Source: an uncultured Fusobacterium sp.
Lineage (GTDB): Bacteria; Fusobacteriota; Fusobacteriia; Fusobacteriales; Fusobacteriaceae
NCBI GenBank assembly: GCA_900542625.1
Contig: UQOH01000001.1
Span: forward strand, 46,639-110,638
Length of the DNA: 64,000 nt
Reading direction: 5' to 3'
Shown: positions 55,639 through 63,975 of the stretch, one piece after another
How positions within the stretch are numbered: the stretch's first letter is position 1
Layout: each line of letters starts with the position of its first letter
Position numbers and translations under genes: made by a program
The notes under the pieces: generated by a model
Databases searched by the model: none
What the model saw: the letters and a program-made list of their open reading frames with translations, nothing else
What the model was told of the DNA's origin: nothing

Positions 55639-56768
55639 TGACTAGAATTGAGGAGTTATTAAATAATTTTAGAGAAATAGCATATAATCCAGAAAAGCAA
55701 TTAGCTAAATATAAAGCTGAAGGGAAAAAAGTAATCGGATGTTTCCCTTACTATGTTCCTGAAGAAATAGTATACGCTGCAGGAATGGTTCCATTTGGAG
55801 TTTGGGGAACTCACGGAACAATCAGCAGAGCAAAAGAATATTTTGCATCTTTCTATTGTACAATAGCTCAAATGAACTTAGAAATGGCATTAGAAGGAAA
55901 ATTTGATGGATTATCAGGAGTTATCTTATCATCTATGTGTGATACTTTACGTCCATTAACTCAAAACTTTAAAGTGGCAATACCTCAATTACCATTTATG
56001 TTCTTAGCACATCCACAAAACAGAAAACCTGAATATGGAATTAAATTCACTATGCATGAATTTGGTAGAGTAAAAGGACAATTAGAAGAAATAGCTGGGC
56101 ATAAAATTGAAGATGAAAAAATGTTTGAAGCTTTCAAAGTTTATAACGAAAGCAGAGCTACAAGAAAAGAGTTCGTTAAACTTGCTGGACAACATCCAGA
56201 AGCAGTTTCTGCAGTAAACAGATCAGCTGTTCTAAAAAGTGCTTTCTTTATGTTAAAAGATGAGCATACAGCTATGTTAAAAGAATTAAACGCAGAATTA
56301 GCTAAATTACCAGAAACAAAATGGGACGGAGTTAAAGTTCTTGTTTCAGGAATTATAAATGACAACCCTACATTATTAGGATTATTCGATGAGTACAAAA
56401 TAGCTATCGTAGCTGATGACGTTGCTCACGAATCAAGAGCATTCACAACAGATGTTCCTATGGATATAGAAGATCCTATCAGAGCATTAGCAGTTCAATT
56501 TGCTAACCAAGATAACGATACAATTCTATATGATCCATTAATCGAAGAGCGTCCAAAATATGTTGCTAACAAAGCAAAAGAAGCTGGAGCAGACGGTGTT
56601 GTAGTAGTTATGATGCAGTTCTGTGACCCAGAAGAAATGGAATATCCATCATTAAGAAAAGCTCTTGATGAAGCTGGATTACCTCATATCAAATTTGGAT
56701 TTGATCAACAAATGGTAGACTTCGGTCAAGCAAGAACATCATTACAAGCTTTCGCAGAAAGCCTATAA
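55638..56768 (+). CDS. hgdB: (R)-2-hydroxyglutaryl-CoA dehydratase subunit B
   Basis: A 376-residue partner of HgdA in the same family (2-hydroxyacyl-CoA dehydratase D type). VIGCFPYYVPEEIVYAAGMVPFGVWG and the cysteine region ILSSMCDTLRPLTQNF are typical. The ATG shares a base with the hgdA stop (TAATG), matching the 1:1 heterodimer. Last gene of the pathway operon before a strong terminator. Confidence 0.95.
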   Translation: MTRIEELLNNFREIAYNPEKQLAKYKAEGKKVIGCFPYYVPEEIVYAAGMVPFGVWGTHGTISRAKEYFASFYCTIAQMNLEMALEGKFDGLSGVILSSMCDTLRPLTQNFKVAIPQLPFMFLAHPQNRKPEYGIKFTMHEFGRVKGQLEEIAGHKIEDEKMFEAFKVYNESRATRKEFVKLAGQHPEAVSAVNRSAVLKSAFFMLKDEHTAMLKELNAELAKLPETKWDGVKVLVSGIINDNPTLLGLFDEYKIAIVADDVAHESRAFTTDVPMDIEDPIRALAVQFANQDNDTILYDPLIEERPKYVANKAKEAGADGVVVVMMQFCDPEEMEYPSLRKALDEAGLPHIKFGFDQQMVDFGQARTSLQAFAESL

Positions 56769-56802
56769 TTTTAAGCTCCCAAACTTAACTTAAATAAAAA
56801 AT

Positions 56803-56833
56803 TAAAAAGCAACAGGAAACTGTTGCTTTTTAA
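56803..56833 (+). terminator. Terminator of the gcd-gct-hgd operon
   Basis: AAAAAGCAACAG (56804-56815) / CTGTTGCTTTTT (56820-56831) with a GAAA loop and T-rich arm. Confidence 0.9.
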
Positions 56834-56868
56834 GATTTTTAGATTTTTTTATTATAAGGAGGAGAAAA

Positions 56869-57759
56869 ATGAAGTTTGTATCTTTTAAAGATTTATGGAC
56901 AATGAATGATTATCTGGGAATACTTGATGAAGAAAGAAAAGAAATTTATAAACTAAATGGTTTTAGATTATCAAGAGAGTATACTTCCATGCAGGATTTA
57001 ATAGAAAATTTTAATCAAGAAGATTATGACAGAATACAGGAAGTGCTGGCAACAGAAGAGAGAAGAGTAAGAACTTTTACGACAGGTAATGTAAAAATAC
57101 TTCCTCCTCTTGAAAGAACGGTACATGATATAATATGTGCAGGTTTTAACTATATGGACCATTTGAAAGAGATAAAAAAAGATACAACAAGCAAGCCTTT
57201 AAATAGTGTATATTTTACAAAAAGAGCAAGTGTAATAATAGGTCCTAATGATGAGATAGACGGACATCTTGATATAGACGAAGCTCTTGATTATGAAGTT
57301 GAACTTGCTGTTATTATAGGAAAAAAAGGATATAAAATCTCTGCAGAAGAGGCAGAAGATTATATTTTTGGATATACTATAATGAATGATATATCTGCAA
57401 GAGGACTTCAGGGAAAATACAGACAGTGGTTTATAGGAAAGAGTTTAGATACTTTTACTTCAATGGGACCTGCTATTGTGTATAAAGATGAATTGAAAAT
57501 GCCTTTTAACTTAGAAATTTCAAGTTATTTAAACGGAGAATTAAGACAATCATCTAATACTGACTTGATGATAACAAATATAAAAGATATGATAGCAGAA
57601 CTTTCTCAGGGAATTACATTAGAACCGGGAGATATTATATCAACAGGAACATGTTCCGGAGTAGGAGTAGGATTTAAACCTCCTAAATATATGAAATCAA
57701 AAGATGTTATTGAATGTAAAATAGAAAGAATAGGAACTTTAAGAAATGTAGTAAAATAA
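56869..57759 (+). CDS. Fumarylacetoacetate hydrolase (FAH) family protein
   Basis: A 296-residue protein with the FAH fold at about 80-290. Metal-ligand pattern EALDYEVELAVIIGKKG, then FGYTIMNDISARGLQ, GKSLDTFTSMGPAIV and LEPGDIISTGTCSGVG. Relatives are acylpyruvate hydrolases, oxaloacetate decarboxylases and ureidoglycolate lyases. The N-terminal 80 residues are the variable cap. No clear promoter fits in the 35 nt after the hgd terminator, so it may rely on readthrough. Reaction unknown. Confidence 0.82.
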   Translation: MKFVSFKDLWTMNDYLGILDEERKEIYKLNGFRLSREYTSMQDLIENFNQEDYDRIQEVLATEERRVRTFTTGNVKILPPLERTVHDIICAGFNYMDHLKEIKKDTTSKPLNSVYFTKRASVIIGPNDEIDGHLDIDEALDYEVELAVIIGKKGYKISAEEAEDYIFGYTIMNDISARGLQGKYRQWFIGKSLDTFTSMGPAIVYKDELKMPFNLEISSYLNGELRQSSNTDLMITNIKDMIAELSQGITLEPGDIISTGTCSGVGVGFKPPKYMKSKDVIECKIERIGTLRNVVK

Positions 57760-57778
57760 AAATTGTGAGAGTGATTAA

Positions 57779-59164
57779 ATGCAGTTAAGTATATATCATT
57801 TATTGGGAATAGGATTAGTAGTTGTGCTTATGTGTATTATAGGTATTTTTTCCGGGAAGAATACCAAAAACGCCAAAGATTTTAATACTGGAAATTCAGG
57901 ACTGACAACAGCAGTAATAGTGGGAACTATAACAGGAACACTTGTAGGAGGAGCATCAACAATAGCAACTACACAGCTGGCTTTTGAATATGGTTATTCT
58001 GCTTTGTGGTTTAATTTAGGTTCGGGGCTTGGCTGTCTGTGTCTTGGTTTATTTTTTATAGATAAATTAAGAAAAAATGATACACTGACTATTCAAGAGA
58101 TGCTGGAAAAAAGATATGGAACAAAAGTTAGAATAATATCAGCTCTTTTCAGTTCTCTGGGAATATTTTTGAGTATTATAGCTCAGCTTTTTTCAGCTAT
58201 AACCATTCTGGTAACAGTATTTCCTATAAGTATTACTACAGCGGGGATTATAGCCTGTCTTGTAATGGGGTCCTATGTTGTTTTTGGAGGAATAAAGGGA
58301 ACAGGAATAATAGGAGTAATAAAATTATTTTTATTATACTGTGCTTTAATATTTATGGTATATACAGCATTGAGTTCAATAGATAATTTTAAAAATTTTG
58401 CTGCATATTTTCCACAGGAAAAATATTTTAATGTTTTTGCAAGAGGAATGTGGAAAGATATAAGTGGTGGTTTATCACTGATGCTTGGGGTAATATGTAC
58501 GCAGACATATGTTCAGGTAGTAATAGCAGGAAAAGATAAGAAAGCTGCTTTTCAAGGAACAATATTAAGTGCTGTGCTTATTCCTCCTATAAGTCTTGCA
58601 GGGATAGTTGTGGGAATGTTTATGAAATATCATTTTCCAGAAATGAACTCTGCTCTTGCTTTTCCAATGTTTGTAATAAATTATATTCCTGACTTTATCG
58701 GCGGACTTATTTTGGGAACCCTGTTTGTTGTTATAACAGGTTCAGGAGCAGGTCTTGTTCTTGGAATATGCAGTATTTTTTCAAATAATATTTATCCTAA
58801 AATTATGCCTAATCTAAAAGAAAGCAGAAAACTATTTATGATAAGGGCAACTATTGTTGCAGTTCTTATTTTAACATTCTCTACAACTCTTGGAGACGGA
58901 CAGGACTTAATATTGGAATGGAGTTTTATGGCAATGGGATTAAGGGCAATGACAGTGCTTTTCCCAATGTGTAGTATTCTGTTTTTAAGCAGACAGATTG
59001 AAAGCAGGTATGTTCTTGCCAGTATCACTTTAAGCCCGATACTTGTGGCAGCAGGAAGAGGGATATTTAACCTAAATATTGATGCTTTATATGCAGGACT
59101 GGCAATATCTTTTATAATAATGCTGGGAGGATATATATTCTCTAAACAGCCAAGTAATATATAA
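57779..59164 (+). CDS. Sodium:solute symporter (SSS family)
   Basis: A 461-residue membrane protein with about 12-13 helices. IGIFSGKNTKNAKDFNTGN after the first helix, VGTITGTLVGGASTIATTQLAFEYGYSALWF, and RKNDTLTIQEMLEKRYG are SSS hallmarks. It lies 19 nt after the FAH gene, so the pair probably imports and cleaves one organic acid. Substrate unknown. Confidence 0.85.
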   Translation: MQLSIYHLLGIGLVVVLMCIIGIFSGKNTKNAKDFNTGNSGLTTAVIVGTITGTLVGGASTIATTQLAFEYGYSALWFNLGSGLGCLCLGLFFIDKLRKNDTLTIQEMLEKRYGTKVRIISALFSSLGIFLSIIAQLFSAITILVTVFPISITTAGIIACLVMGSYVVFGGIKGTGIIGVIKLFLLYCALIFMVYTALSSIDNFKNFAAYFPQEKYFNVFARGMWKDISGGLSLMLGVICTQTYVQVVIAGKDKKAAFQGTILSAVLIPPISLAGIVVGMFMKYHFPEMNSALAFPMFVINYIPDFIGGLILGTLFVVITGSGAGLVLGICSIFSNNIYPKIMPNLKESRKLFMIRATIVAVLILTFSTTLGDGQDLILEWSFMAMGLRAMTVLFPMCSILFLSRQIESRYVLASITLSPILVAAGRGIFNLNIDALYAGLAISFIIMLGGYIFSKQPSNI

Positions 59165-59465
59165 GTTAGAAAATTAATAATCCGAGAATAAAATTCTTTT
59201 CGTAAAAATATCTGCTATTTATATTGCTTGCTAAGAAAGAGGAACAAATTAAAAATTTAATAAATAAAATTTTTAATTCGTCGGCTCTGCTAGTCGTTGA
59301 GAACCTTATCAGGTTCTCAGCCTCCTGCATCGACGAACTCGTCTTCCTCAAACATATCGTTTTTTACGATGAACTCGCTGCATAAATTACGCAGATATTT
59401 TTAATCTCAATAATTTTAATCTCGGATTTTTAAATACAATTTTTTAATATTTAAAGCAATACTGT
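59165..59465. other. Intergenic region between symporter and metQ
   Basis: 301 nt between convergent genes, almost filled by the repeat element at 59179-59428. No protein gene is credible here. Confidence 0.65.
59179..59428. repeat. MITE-like structured repeat element
   Basis: About 250 bp with 20-bp terminal inverted repeats differing at two positions: AATCCGAGAATAAAATTCTT (59179-59198) and the complement of 59409-59428. Inside is a second inverted pair, TAAAAATATCTGC (59203-59215) / GCAGATATTTTTA (59391-59403). The core holds nested stems TTCGTCG/CGACGAA, TGAGAACC/GGTTCTCA, and TCGTTTTTTACGA. It is more GC-rich in the core than its flanks. A 30-nt part recurs inverted at 63946-63975 with one mismatch. 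No transposase; a non-autonomous or RNA-structured dispersed repeat. Confidence 0.72.
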
Positions 59466-60257
59466 TTAGAATGCTGGAACTACTCCGCCTTTATAAGTGT
59501 TGTTGATGAAATCAGCAGTTTCCTGGCTGTTTAAAGCCTCTATTAATTTAACAATGTCAGCTCTTTTTTCGTCTCCTTCTCTTACAGCAACGATATTAGT
59601 ATAAGGAGATTCTTTTCCTTCTAATAGTAAAGCATCTTCAGTAGGAGAAAGTCCTGCTTCTAAAGCATAGTTTCCATTGATAACAGCAAAATCAACATCT
59701 TTTAAAACTCTTGGTAATTGAGCAGCCTCAAGTGTTTTGAATTTTAATTTTTTAGGGTTTTTAGCAACATCAAATTCAGTAGAATATAAATCAGCAGGGT
59801 CAGCTAAAGTAATAAGTCCTGCATTGTGAAGAAGAATAAGTGCTCTTCCTCCGTTAGACGGGTCGTTAGGTATAGCAACAGTTGCTTTGTCAGGAATATC
59901 ATTAATTGATTTTATTTTTTCAGAAAAAACTCCGATAGGTTCAACATGAACTCCTCCTGCAACAGCAAGTTTTAATCCTTTTTCTTCACAGAATTTATCT
60001 AAATAAGGTTTGTGCTGGAAGTAGTTAGCGTCCAGTTCTCCATCTGCAAGAGCAAGGTTTGGAGTAACATAATCTGTAAAATCTACAACCTGCAGATCAA
60101 TTCCTTCTTTAGCCAGCTTGTCTTTTACTGCATTAAGAACTTCAGCGTGAGGTACAGGAGTAGCTCCTACTTTTAGAACTGTGTTAGCCAAAGCAGTAGT
60201 TCCTAAAACTAAAAGTGCAGCTGTTGAAAGTAAAACTCTTTTAAATGTGTTTGTCAT
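59466..60257 (-). CDS. metQ: Methionine ABC transporter substrate-binding protein (NlpA/MetQ family)
   Basis: A 263-residue binding protein. Family motifs VGATPVPHAEVLN, DGELDANYFQHKPYLD, VAIPNDPSNGGRALILLH and NGNYALEAG. The signal MTNTFKRVLLSTAALLVLG ends TTALAN with no lipobox Cys, so it looks like a soluble periplasmic protein. The ATG at 60266 overlaps the GGAGAT site; 60257 is the proper start. The riboswitch upstream of metN supports methionine as ligand. Confidence 0.92.
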   Translation of the reverse strand: MTNTFKRVLLSTAALLVLGTTALANTVLKVGATPVPHAEVLNAVKDKLAKEGIDLQVVDFTDYVTPNLALADGELDANYFQHKPYLDKFCEEKGLKLAVAGGVHVEPIGVFSEKIKSINDIPDKATVAIPNDPSNGGRALILLHNAGLITLADPADLYSTEFDVAKNPKKLKFKTLEAAQLPRVLKDVDFAVINGNYALEAGLSPTEDALLLEGKESPYTNIVAVREGDEKRADIVKLIEALNSQETADFINNTYKGGVVPAF

Positions 60258-60314
60258 AATAACCATCTCCTTAAAAATATAATATTGTATTAATAAAAAA
60301 ATTAAAAAACTGAT

Positions 60315-61031
60315 TTATTTTTGAAGCAAATAAGTTCCTATTGCTGTAATTATAACAGCAGCAGAATAAAGCATAAGTTTTCTTTTAGTCATAGTCAAAC
60401 ATTTTACTGAAAGATAATTTCCAAAAGATTGTAAAACCTGAACCAGAATTATAATAACAATAACAGAATAAGCCATTATATCTGTTTTAAATCTCTGGTA
60501 ACCAAATCTTATTGCCAAATCTCCAAGTCCTCCAGCTCCAATACTTCCTGCCATTGCAGAAAAACCAATAAGGCTGATAACTGTAACAGTAATTCCATGA
60601 ATAAGATGTGGAAGTGTTTCAGGAATCATAACTTTAAAGATAATTGTCATATTATCTGCTCCCATGCTTGAGGCTGCCTCAATAAGCCCTTTATCAATTT
60701 CGTTAAGTGCTCCTTCAATCATTCTTGCTACAAAAGGAGCAGCAGATATTGAAAGAGGAACTATAGCAGCAGTACTTCCGATTGTTGTTCCAACAATAAT
60801 TCTTGAAAGAGGGAACAGGCAAATCATAAGTATGATAAATGGAAATGATCTAAGCATGTTTATAATAATTTCAAGAAACTGATTTAATTTTGGTTTTTCC
60901 CAAATGTTTCCGGGCTTTGTAATTACTAGAAGAATTCCTATAGGAAATCCCATTATCAAAGAAAACAGAGTTGAAAATATAACCATGTATAAAGTTTCTA
61001 TAGTTGAAGTCAAAATCATATTAAATACCAT
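60315..61031 (-). CDS. metI: Methionine ABC transporter permease
   Basis: A 238-residue permease of the MetI type with about five helices. The coupling segment is [24 protein letters not shown]. The start at 61031 follows AGGTGAT and overlaps the metN end by 11 nt, indicating coupling. Works with MetN and MetQ for uptake of D/L-methionine. Confidence 0.93.
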   Translation of the reverse strand: MVFNMILTSTIETLYMVIFSTLFSLIMGFPIGILLVITKPGNIWEKPKLNQFLEIIINMLRSFPFIILMICLFPLSRIIVGTTIGSTAAIVPLSISAAPFVARMIEGALNEIDKGLIEAASSMGADNMTIIFKVMIPETLPHLIHGITVTVISLIGFSAMAGSIGAGGLGDLAIRFGYQRFKTDIMAYSVIVIIILVQVLQSFGNYLSVKCLTMTKRKLMLYSAAVIITAIGTYLLQK

Positions 61032-62028
61032 CGTATATCACCTCTACAAATACTCCGTATTCTTCCAGCCATTTGATAGCTGATTTTTGTTTTTCAATAT
61101 CCCCGATAAGTTCTACATAAAGATGCCCAACCTGCATTGTAGAAAGGTTATCAATGGAACCGCTTATTATATTCAGATCAATATCAAAGTTTCTGATAAC
61201 TTTTGATATGATAGGATCTTCAGCAATAACTCCAAGGAACTTAAGTTTAAGAATATAACTTCCTTTATGCTGCATAATCTCTATACCTTTTTCATCTGTG
61301 CTTGGAAGATAAGAAATAAGTTCTTTCGTGATATCAGACTGAGGGTTTGAAAAAATATGGTGAACTCCTCCACATTCAACAATTTTTCCTCCTGACATTA
61401 CAGCAACTTTATTGCATATCTCTTTGATAACTTCCATTTGGTGCGTTATCATTACAACAGTTAAACCAAGTTTGTTTTGAATATTTTTTATAAGTTCAAG
61501 AATAGCCTTTGTTGTTTTTGGATCTAAAGCAGATGTTGCCTCATCAGATAAAAGTATATCCGGGTTATTTGCAAGTGCTCTTGCAATAGCCACTCTTTGT
61601 TTTTGACCTCCGCTCAGCTGATCTGGAAAATAATCAGCTTTATCTGAAAGTTCAACAAGTTCCAATAAATCTTTAACTCTATCTTTGATTTTTCCCTTAT
61701 CCCATTTTGCAACTTCAAGTGCAAATGCTACGTTTTCTCCTACTGTTCTTGATGAAAGAAGGTTGAAATGCTGGAAAATCATTCCAATTTTTTTTCTTTT
61801 TTCAAGAAGTTCAGGTTTTGAAAGAGATGTAATATCTACACCATCTATTATTATTTTTCCGCTTGTAGGCTCCTCAAGTCTATTAAGAAGTCTTATAAGC
61901 GAAGATTTTCCTGCTCCGCTGAGCCCGATAATTCCGAATATATCCCCTGTTTTTATTTCCAGGTCAACATCTTTAACAGCATGAAAGCCGTTTGAATATA
62001 TTTTGTTGACTTTTTCAATTGAAATCAT
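61021..62028 (-). CDS. metN: Methionine ABC transporter ATP-binding protein
   Basis: A 335-residue ABC ATPase. Walker [10 protein letters not shown], signature LSGGQKQR, Walker [13 protein letters not shown], and a C-terminal NIL (ACT-like) domain at about 260-335 that binds methionine and inhibits transport. First gene of metNIQ, 34 nt after the riboswitch terminator. GGGGAGGA ribosome site. Confidence 0.95.
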   Translation of the reverse strand: MISIEKVNKIYSNGFHAVKDVDLEIKTGDIFGIIGLSGAGKSSLIRLLNRLEEPTSGKIIIDGVDITSLSKPELLEKRKKIGMIFQHFNLLSSRTVGENVAFALEVAKWDKGKIKDRVKDLLELVELSDKADYFPDQLSGGQKQRVAIARALANNPDILLSDEATSALDPKTTKAILELIKNIQNKLGLTVVMITHQMEVIKEICNKVAVMSGGKIVECGGVHHIFSNPQSDITKELISYLPSTDEKGIEIMQHKGSYILKLKFLGVIAEDPIISKVIRNFDIDLNIISGSIDNLSTMQVGHLYVELIGDIEKQKSAIKWLEEYGVFVEVIYDGI

Positions 62029-62061
62029 ATAATGTAATCCTCCCCTTGATGTTAAATAAAA

Positions 62062-62093
62062 AAATCTCTACTACCATCAAGTAATAGAGATTT
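62062..62093 (-). terminator. Riboswitch expression-platform terminator
   Basis: On the minus strand a 13-bp stem (62093-62081 / 62074-62062, one T-G pair) with loop TTGATG, followed by a run of T. SAM-bound aptamer should favour it. CTTGATGG at its apex (62081-62074) is complementary to CCATCAAG of the aptamer 5' strand. Confidence 0.85.
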
Positions 62094-62111
62094 GACTGTA
62101 CAACAAGCTTA

Positions 62112-62200
62112 GCTCTTGCCATCTGTCTGGAATTAGCACCACACCAAAACGGTAGGTTGCTGAAACGTCCTAGGGCCAGTCCCTCGGTCTCTCTTGATGG
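62112..62200 (-). ncRNA. SAM-I (S-box) riboswitch
   Basis: Minus strand begins CCATCAAGAGAGACCGAGG and contains the S-box landmarks GAGGGACTGGCCC, TTTCAGCAACC and GGTGCTAATTCC. P1 is short: CCATC pairs with GATGG (62123-62119). It lies upstream of metNIQ and should terminate transcription when SAM is abundant. Confidence 0.96.
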
Positions 62201-62223
62201 ATATTTAATTTTAAGTTTGATTA

Positions 62224-62252
62224 ATCATATACCAAATTGATAATTTTGTCAA
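62224..62252 (-). promoter_or_regulatory. metNIQ promoter
   Basis: Minus strand TTGACA (62252-62247), 17 nt, TATGAT (62229-62224). Transcription would begin about 17 nt before the aptamer. Confidence 0.85.
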
Positions 62253-62292
62253 ATAAAATTTTCCAAAAAATGTATAAGGGATAAAGAAATCT

Positions 62293-62320
62293 TTGAAAAA
62301 TATAAAAAATATAGTATCAT
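62293..62320 (+). promoter_or_regulatory. aroC promoter
   Basis: TTGAAA (62293-62298), 16 nt, TATCAT (62315-62320). Confidence 0.55.
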
Positions 62321-62354
62321 GTATGTATAAAAAATTTTTTAGGAGGAAGAATTC

Positions 62355-63377
62355 ATGAATGGTTTTGGACAGCTTTTCAGAATATCTGTTTATGGAGAAT
62401 CTCATGGAATGGGTATAGGAGTGGTTATTGACGGATGTCCTGTTGGAATTGAAATAAAAACAGAAGATTTTTTAGATGACCTAAGCAGAAGAAGAGCAGG
62501 AAAAACTGGAACAACAGCAAGAATAGAAAAAGATATTCCAATAATTATTTCAGGGATTTTTAATGGGAGAACAACAGGAGCTCCAATAAATATATTTTTT
62601 AAAAATGAAAATACAGATTCAAAAGCCTATATAGATTTTAGAAAACATCCAAGACCAGGGCATAGTGATTTTACAGCCTCAGAAAAATATTATGGTTTTA
62701 ATGATATGAGAGGCGGAGGAATGTTTTCCGGAAGAGTAACTTTAGCTCTTGTGTGTGCAGGAGTGGTTGCTAAGAAAATTTTAAAAAAAGTGTCTGATGA
62801 AATAAAAATAGAGAGCAGAATAATCTCTTTAGGGGAACTTATGCTTACGGACAGTAATATTTCAGAAATTGAAATAGAAAAATATCTGCAAGATATCAAA
62901 AAAGACGGCGATTCAGTTGGTGGAATAATAGAGTGCAGAGGGAAGAATATTCCAAAATCTCTTGGTGAACCTTTCTTTGATTCTGTAGAATCTGTTGTTT
63001 CACATTTGGTGTTTTCAGTTGGAGGAGTAAGAGGAATAGAATTTGGAGCTGGCTTTGAAAGCAGCAGAATGAGAGGAAGTCAGTGCAATGATACAATAAT
63101 TGATAAGGCAGGGAAAACTCTTACTAATAACTGTGGCGGAATAAATGGCGGAATTACCAACGGTAATGACATAGTATTCAGAACAGCAGTAAAACCTACT
63201 GCAAGTATTTTTAAAAAGCAGAATACATATTCTTTTGAAGAGGGAAAACAGTCTGAACTTTTAATAAAGGGAAGACATGACATAGCATTTGTTCTTCGTG
63301 TTCCCGTTGTTATAGAATCATGTCTGGCTGTTGCACTGGCAGATTTGTATCTTAGAAATAAAGTTGTAAAAATATAA
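62355..63377 (+). CDS. aroC: Chorismate synthase
   Basis: A 340-residue FMN-dependent lyase. SYGESHGMGIGVVIDGCPVG-like N-terminus, RRRAGKTGTTARIEKD, RPGHSDFTASEKYYGFNDMRGGG, GGVRGIEFGAGF and NNCGGINGGITNG are signature stretches. It converts EPSP to chorismate, the last common step to aromatic amino acids. Other aro genes are not in the window. Confidence 0.96.
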   Translation: MNGFGQLFRISVYGESHGMGIGVVIDGCPVGIEIKTEDFLDDLSRRRAGKTGTTARIEKDIPIIISGIFNGRTTGAPINIFFKNENTDSKAYIDFRKHPRPGHSDFTASEKYYGFNDMRGGGMFSGRVTLALVCAGVVAKKILKKVSDEIKIESRIISLGELMLTDSNISEIEIEKYLQDIKKDGDSVGGIIECRGKNIPKSLGEPFFDSVESVVSHLVFSVGGVRGIEFGAGFESSRMRGSQCNDTIIDKAGKTLTNNCGGINGGITNGNDIVFRTAVKPTASIFKKQNTYSFEEGKQSELLIKGRHDIAFVLRVPVVIESCLAVALADLYLRNKVVKI

Positions 63378-63411
63378 ATTTTAATATAGATTTTCAGGAG
63401 GAAAATAAAAA

Positions 63412-63903
63412 ATGAAGAGAGAAGATTATATAGACTGGGACGAATATTTTATGGGAGTGGCTCTTCTTTCTGCAAGAAGAAGCAAGGATCCTAACACTCA
63501 GGTTGGAGCCTGTATTGTAACAGAAGATAAAAGAATTGTAGGACTTGGATATAATGGGCTTCCAAGAGGATGCAGTGACGATGAATTTCCATGGGAAAGA
63601 GAAGGGGATTTTCTTCACACAAAATATCCTTTTGTATGTCATGCTGAACTTAATGCAATTTTGAACAGTACAAGAAGTTTAAAAGGCTGTACGATCTATG
63701 TGGCACTTTTCCCATGTCATGAGTGCAGCAAGGCTATAATTCAAAGCGGGATAAAAGAGATTGTATTCTTATCAGATAAATATGATGGGACAGATTCAGA
63801 CCAAGCATCTAAGAGAATGCTTGATGCAGCAGGGGTTACATACAGAAAGCTTAAGGCAAATATAAAAAAACTGGAACTTTCTTTTGAAGAAAAAGATTAC
63901 TAA
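63412..63903 (+). CDS. Deoxycytidylate (dCMP) deaminase
   Basis: A 163-residue zinc deaminase. Zinc ligands and catalytic Glu in CHAELNAIL (His77, Glu79) and PCHEC (Cys102, Cys105). RRSKDPNTQVGACIV is typical of the dCMP deaminase/ComEB type. It makes dUMP for thymidylate synthesis. It lies 34 nt after aroC and shares its transcript by position only. Ordinary length. Confidence 0.93.
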   Translation: MKREDYIDWDEYFMGVALLSARRSKDPNTQVGACIVTEDKRIVGLGYNGLPRGCSDDEFPWEREGDFLHTKYPFVCHAELNAILNSTRSLKGCTIYVALFPCHECSKAIIQSGIKEIVFLSDKYDGTDSDQASKRMLDAAGVTYRKLKANIKKLELSFEEKDY

Positions 63904-63945
63904 ATACATTACTATCTTCAAAAATTAAAAATAAAATTTTCGATT

Positions 63946-63975
63946 TTAAAAATATCAGCGTAATTTATGCAGCGA
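63946..63975. repeat. Fragment of the dispersed repeat, inverted orientation
   Basis: 30 nt equal to the reverse complement of 59375-59404 except one T/A change, including GCGTAATTTATGCAGCGA exactly. Sequence after it diverges within a few bases, so this is a partial or truncated copy, or only its end lies in view. Confidence 0.7.

Larger units (their letters stand above)
62029..62354. other. Divergent region, metN / aroC
   Basis: 326 nt holding, from left to right, the riboswitch terminator, the SAM-I aptamer, the metNIQ promoter and the aroC promoter. No further element seen. Confidence 0.8.

Noticed and set aside
59166..59351. 61-codon minus-strand ORF in the intergenic repeat
   Set aside because: It lies inside the inverted-repeat element, has no ribosome site and no protein-like composition; the open frame is a by-product of the repeat.
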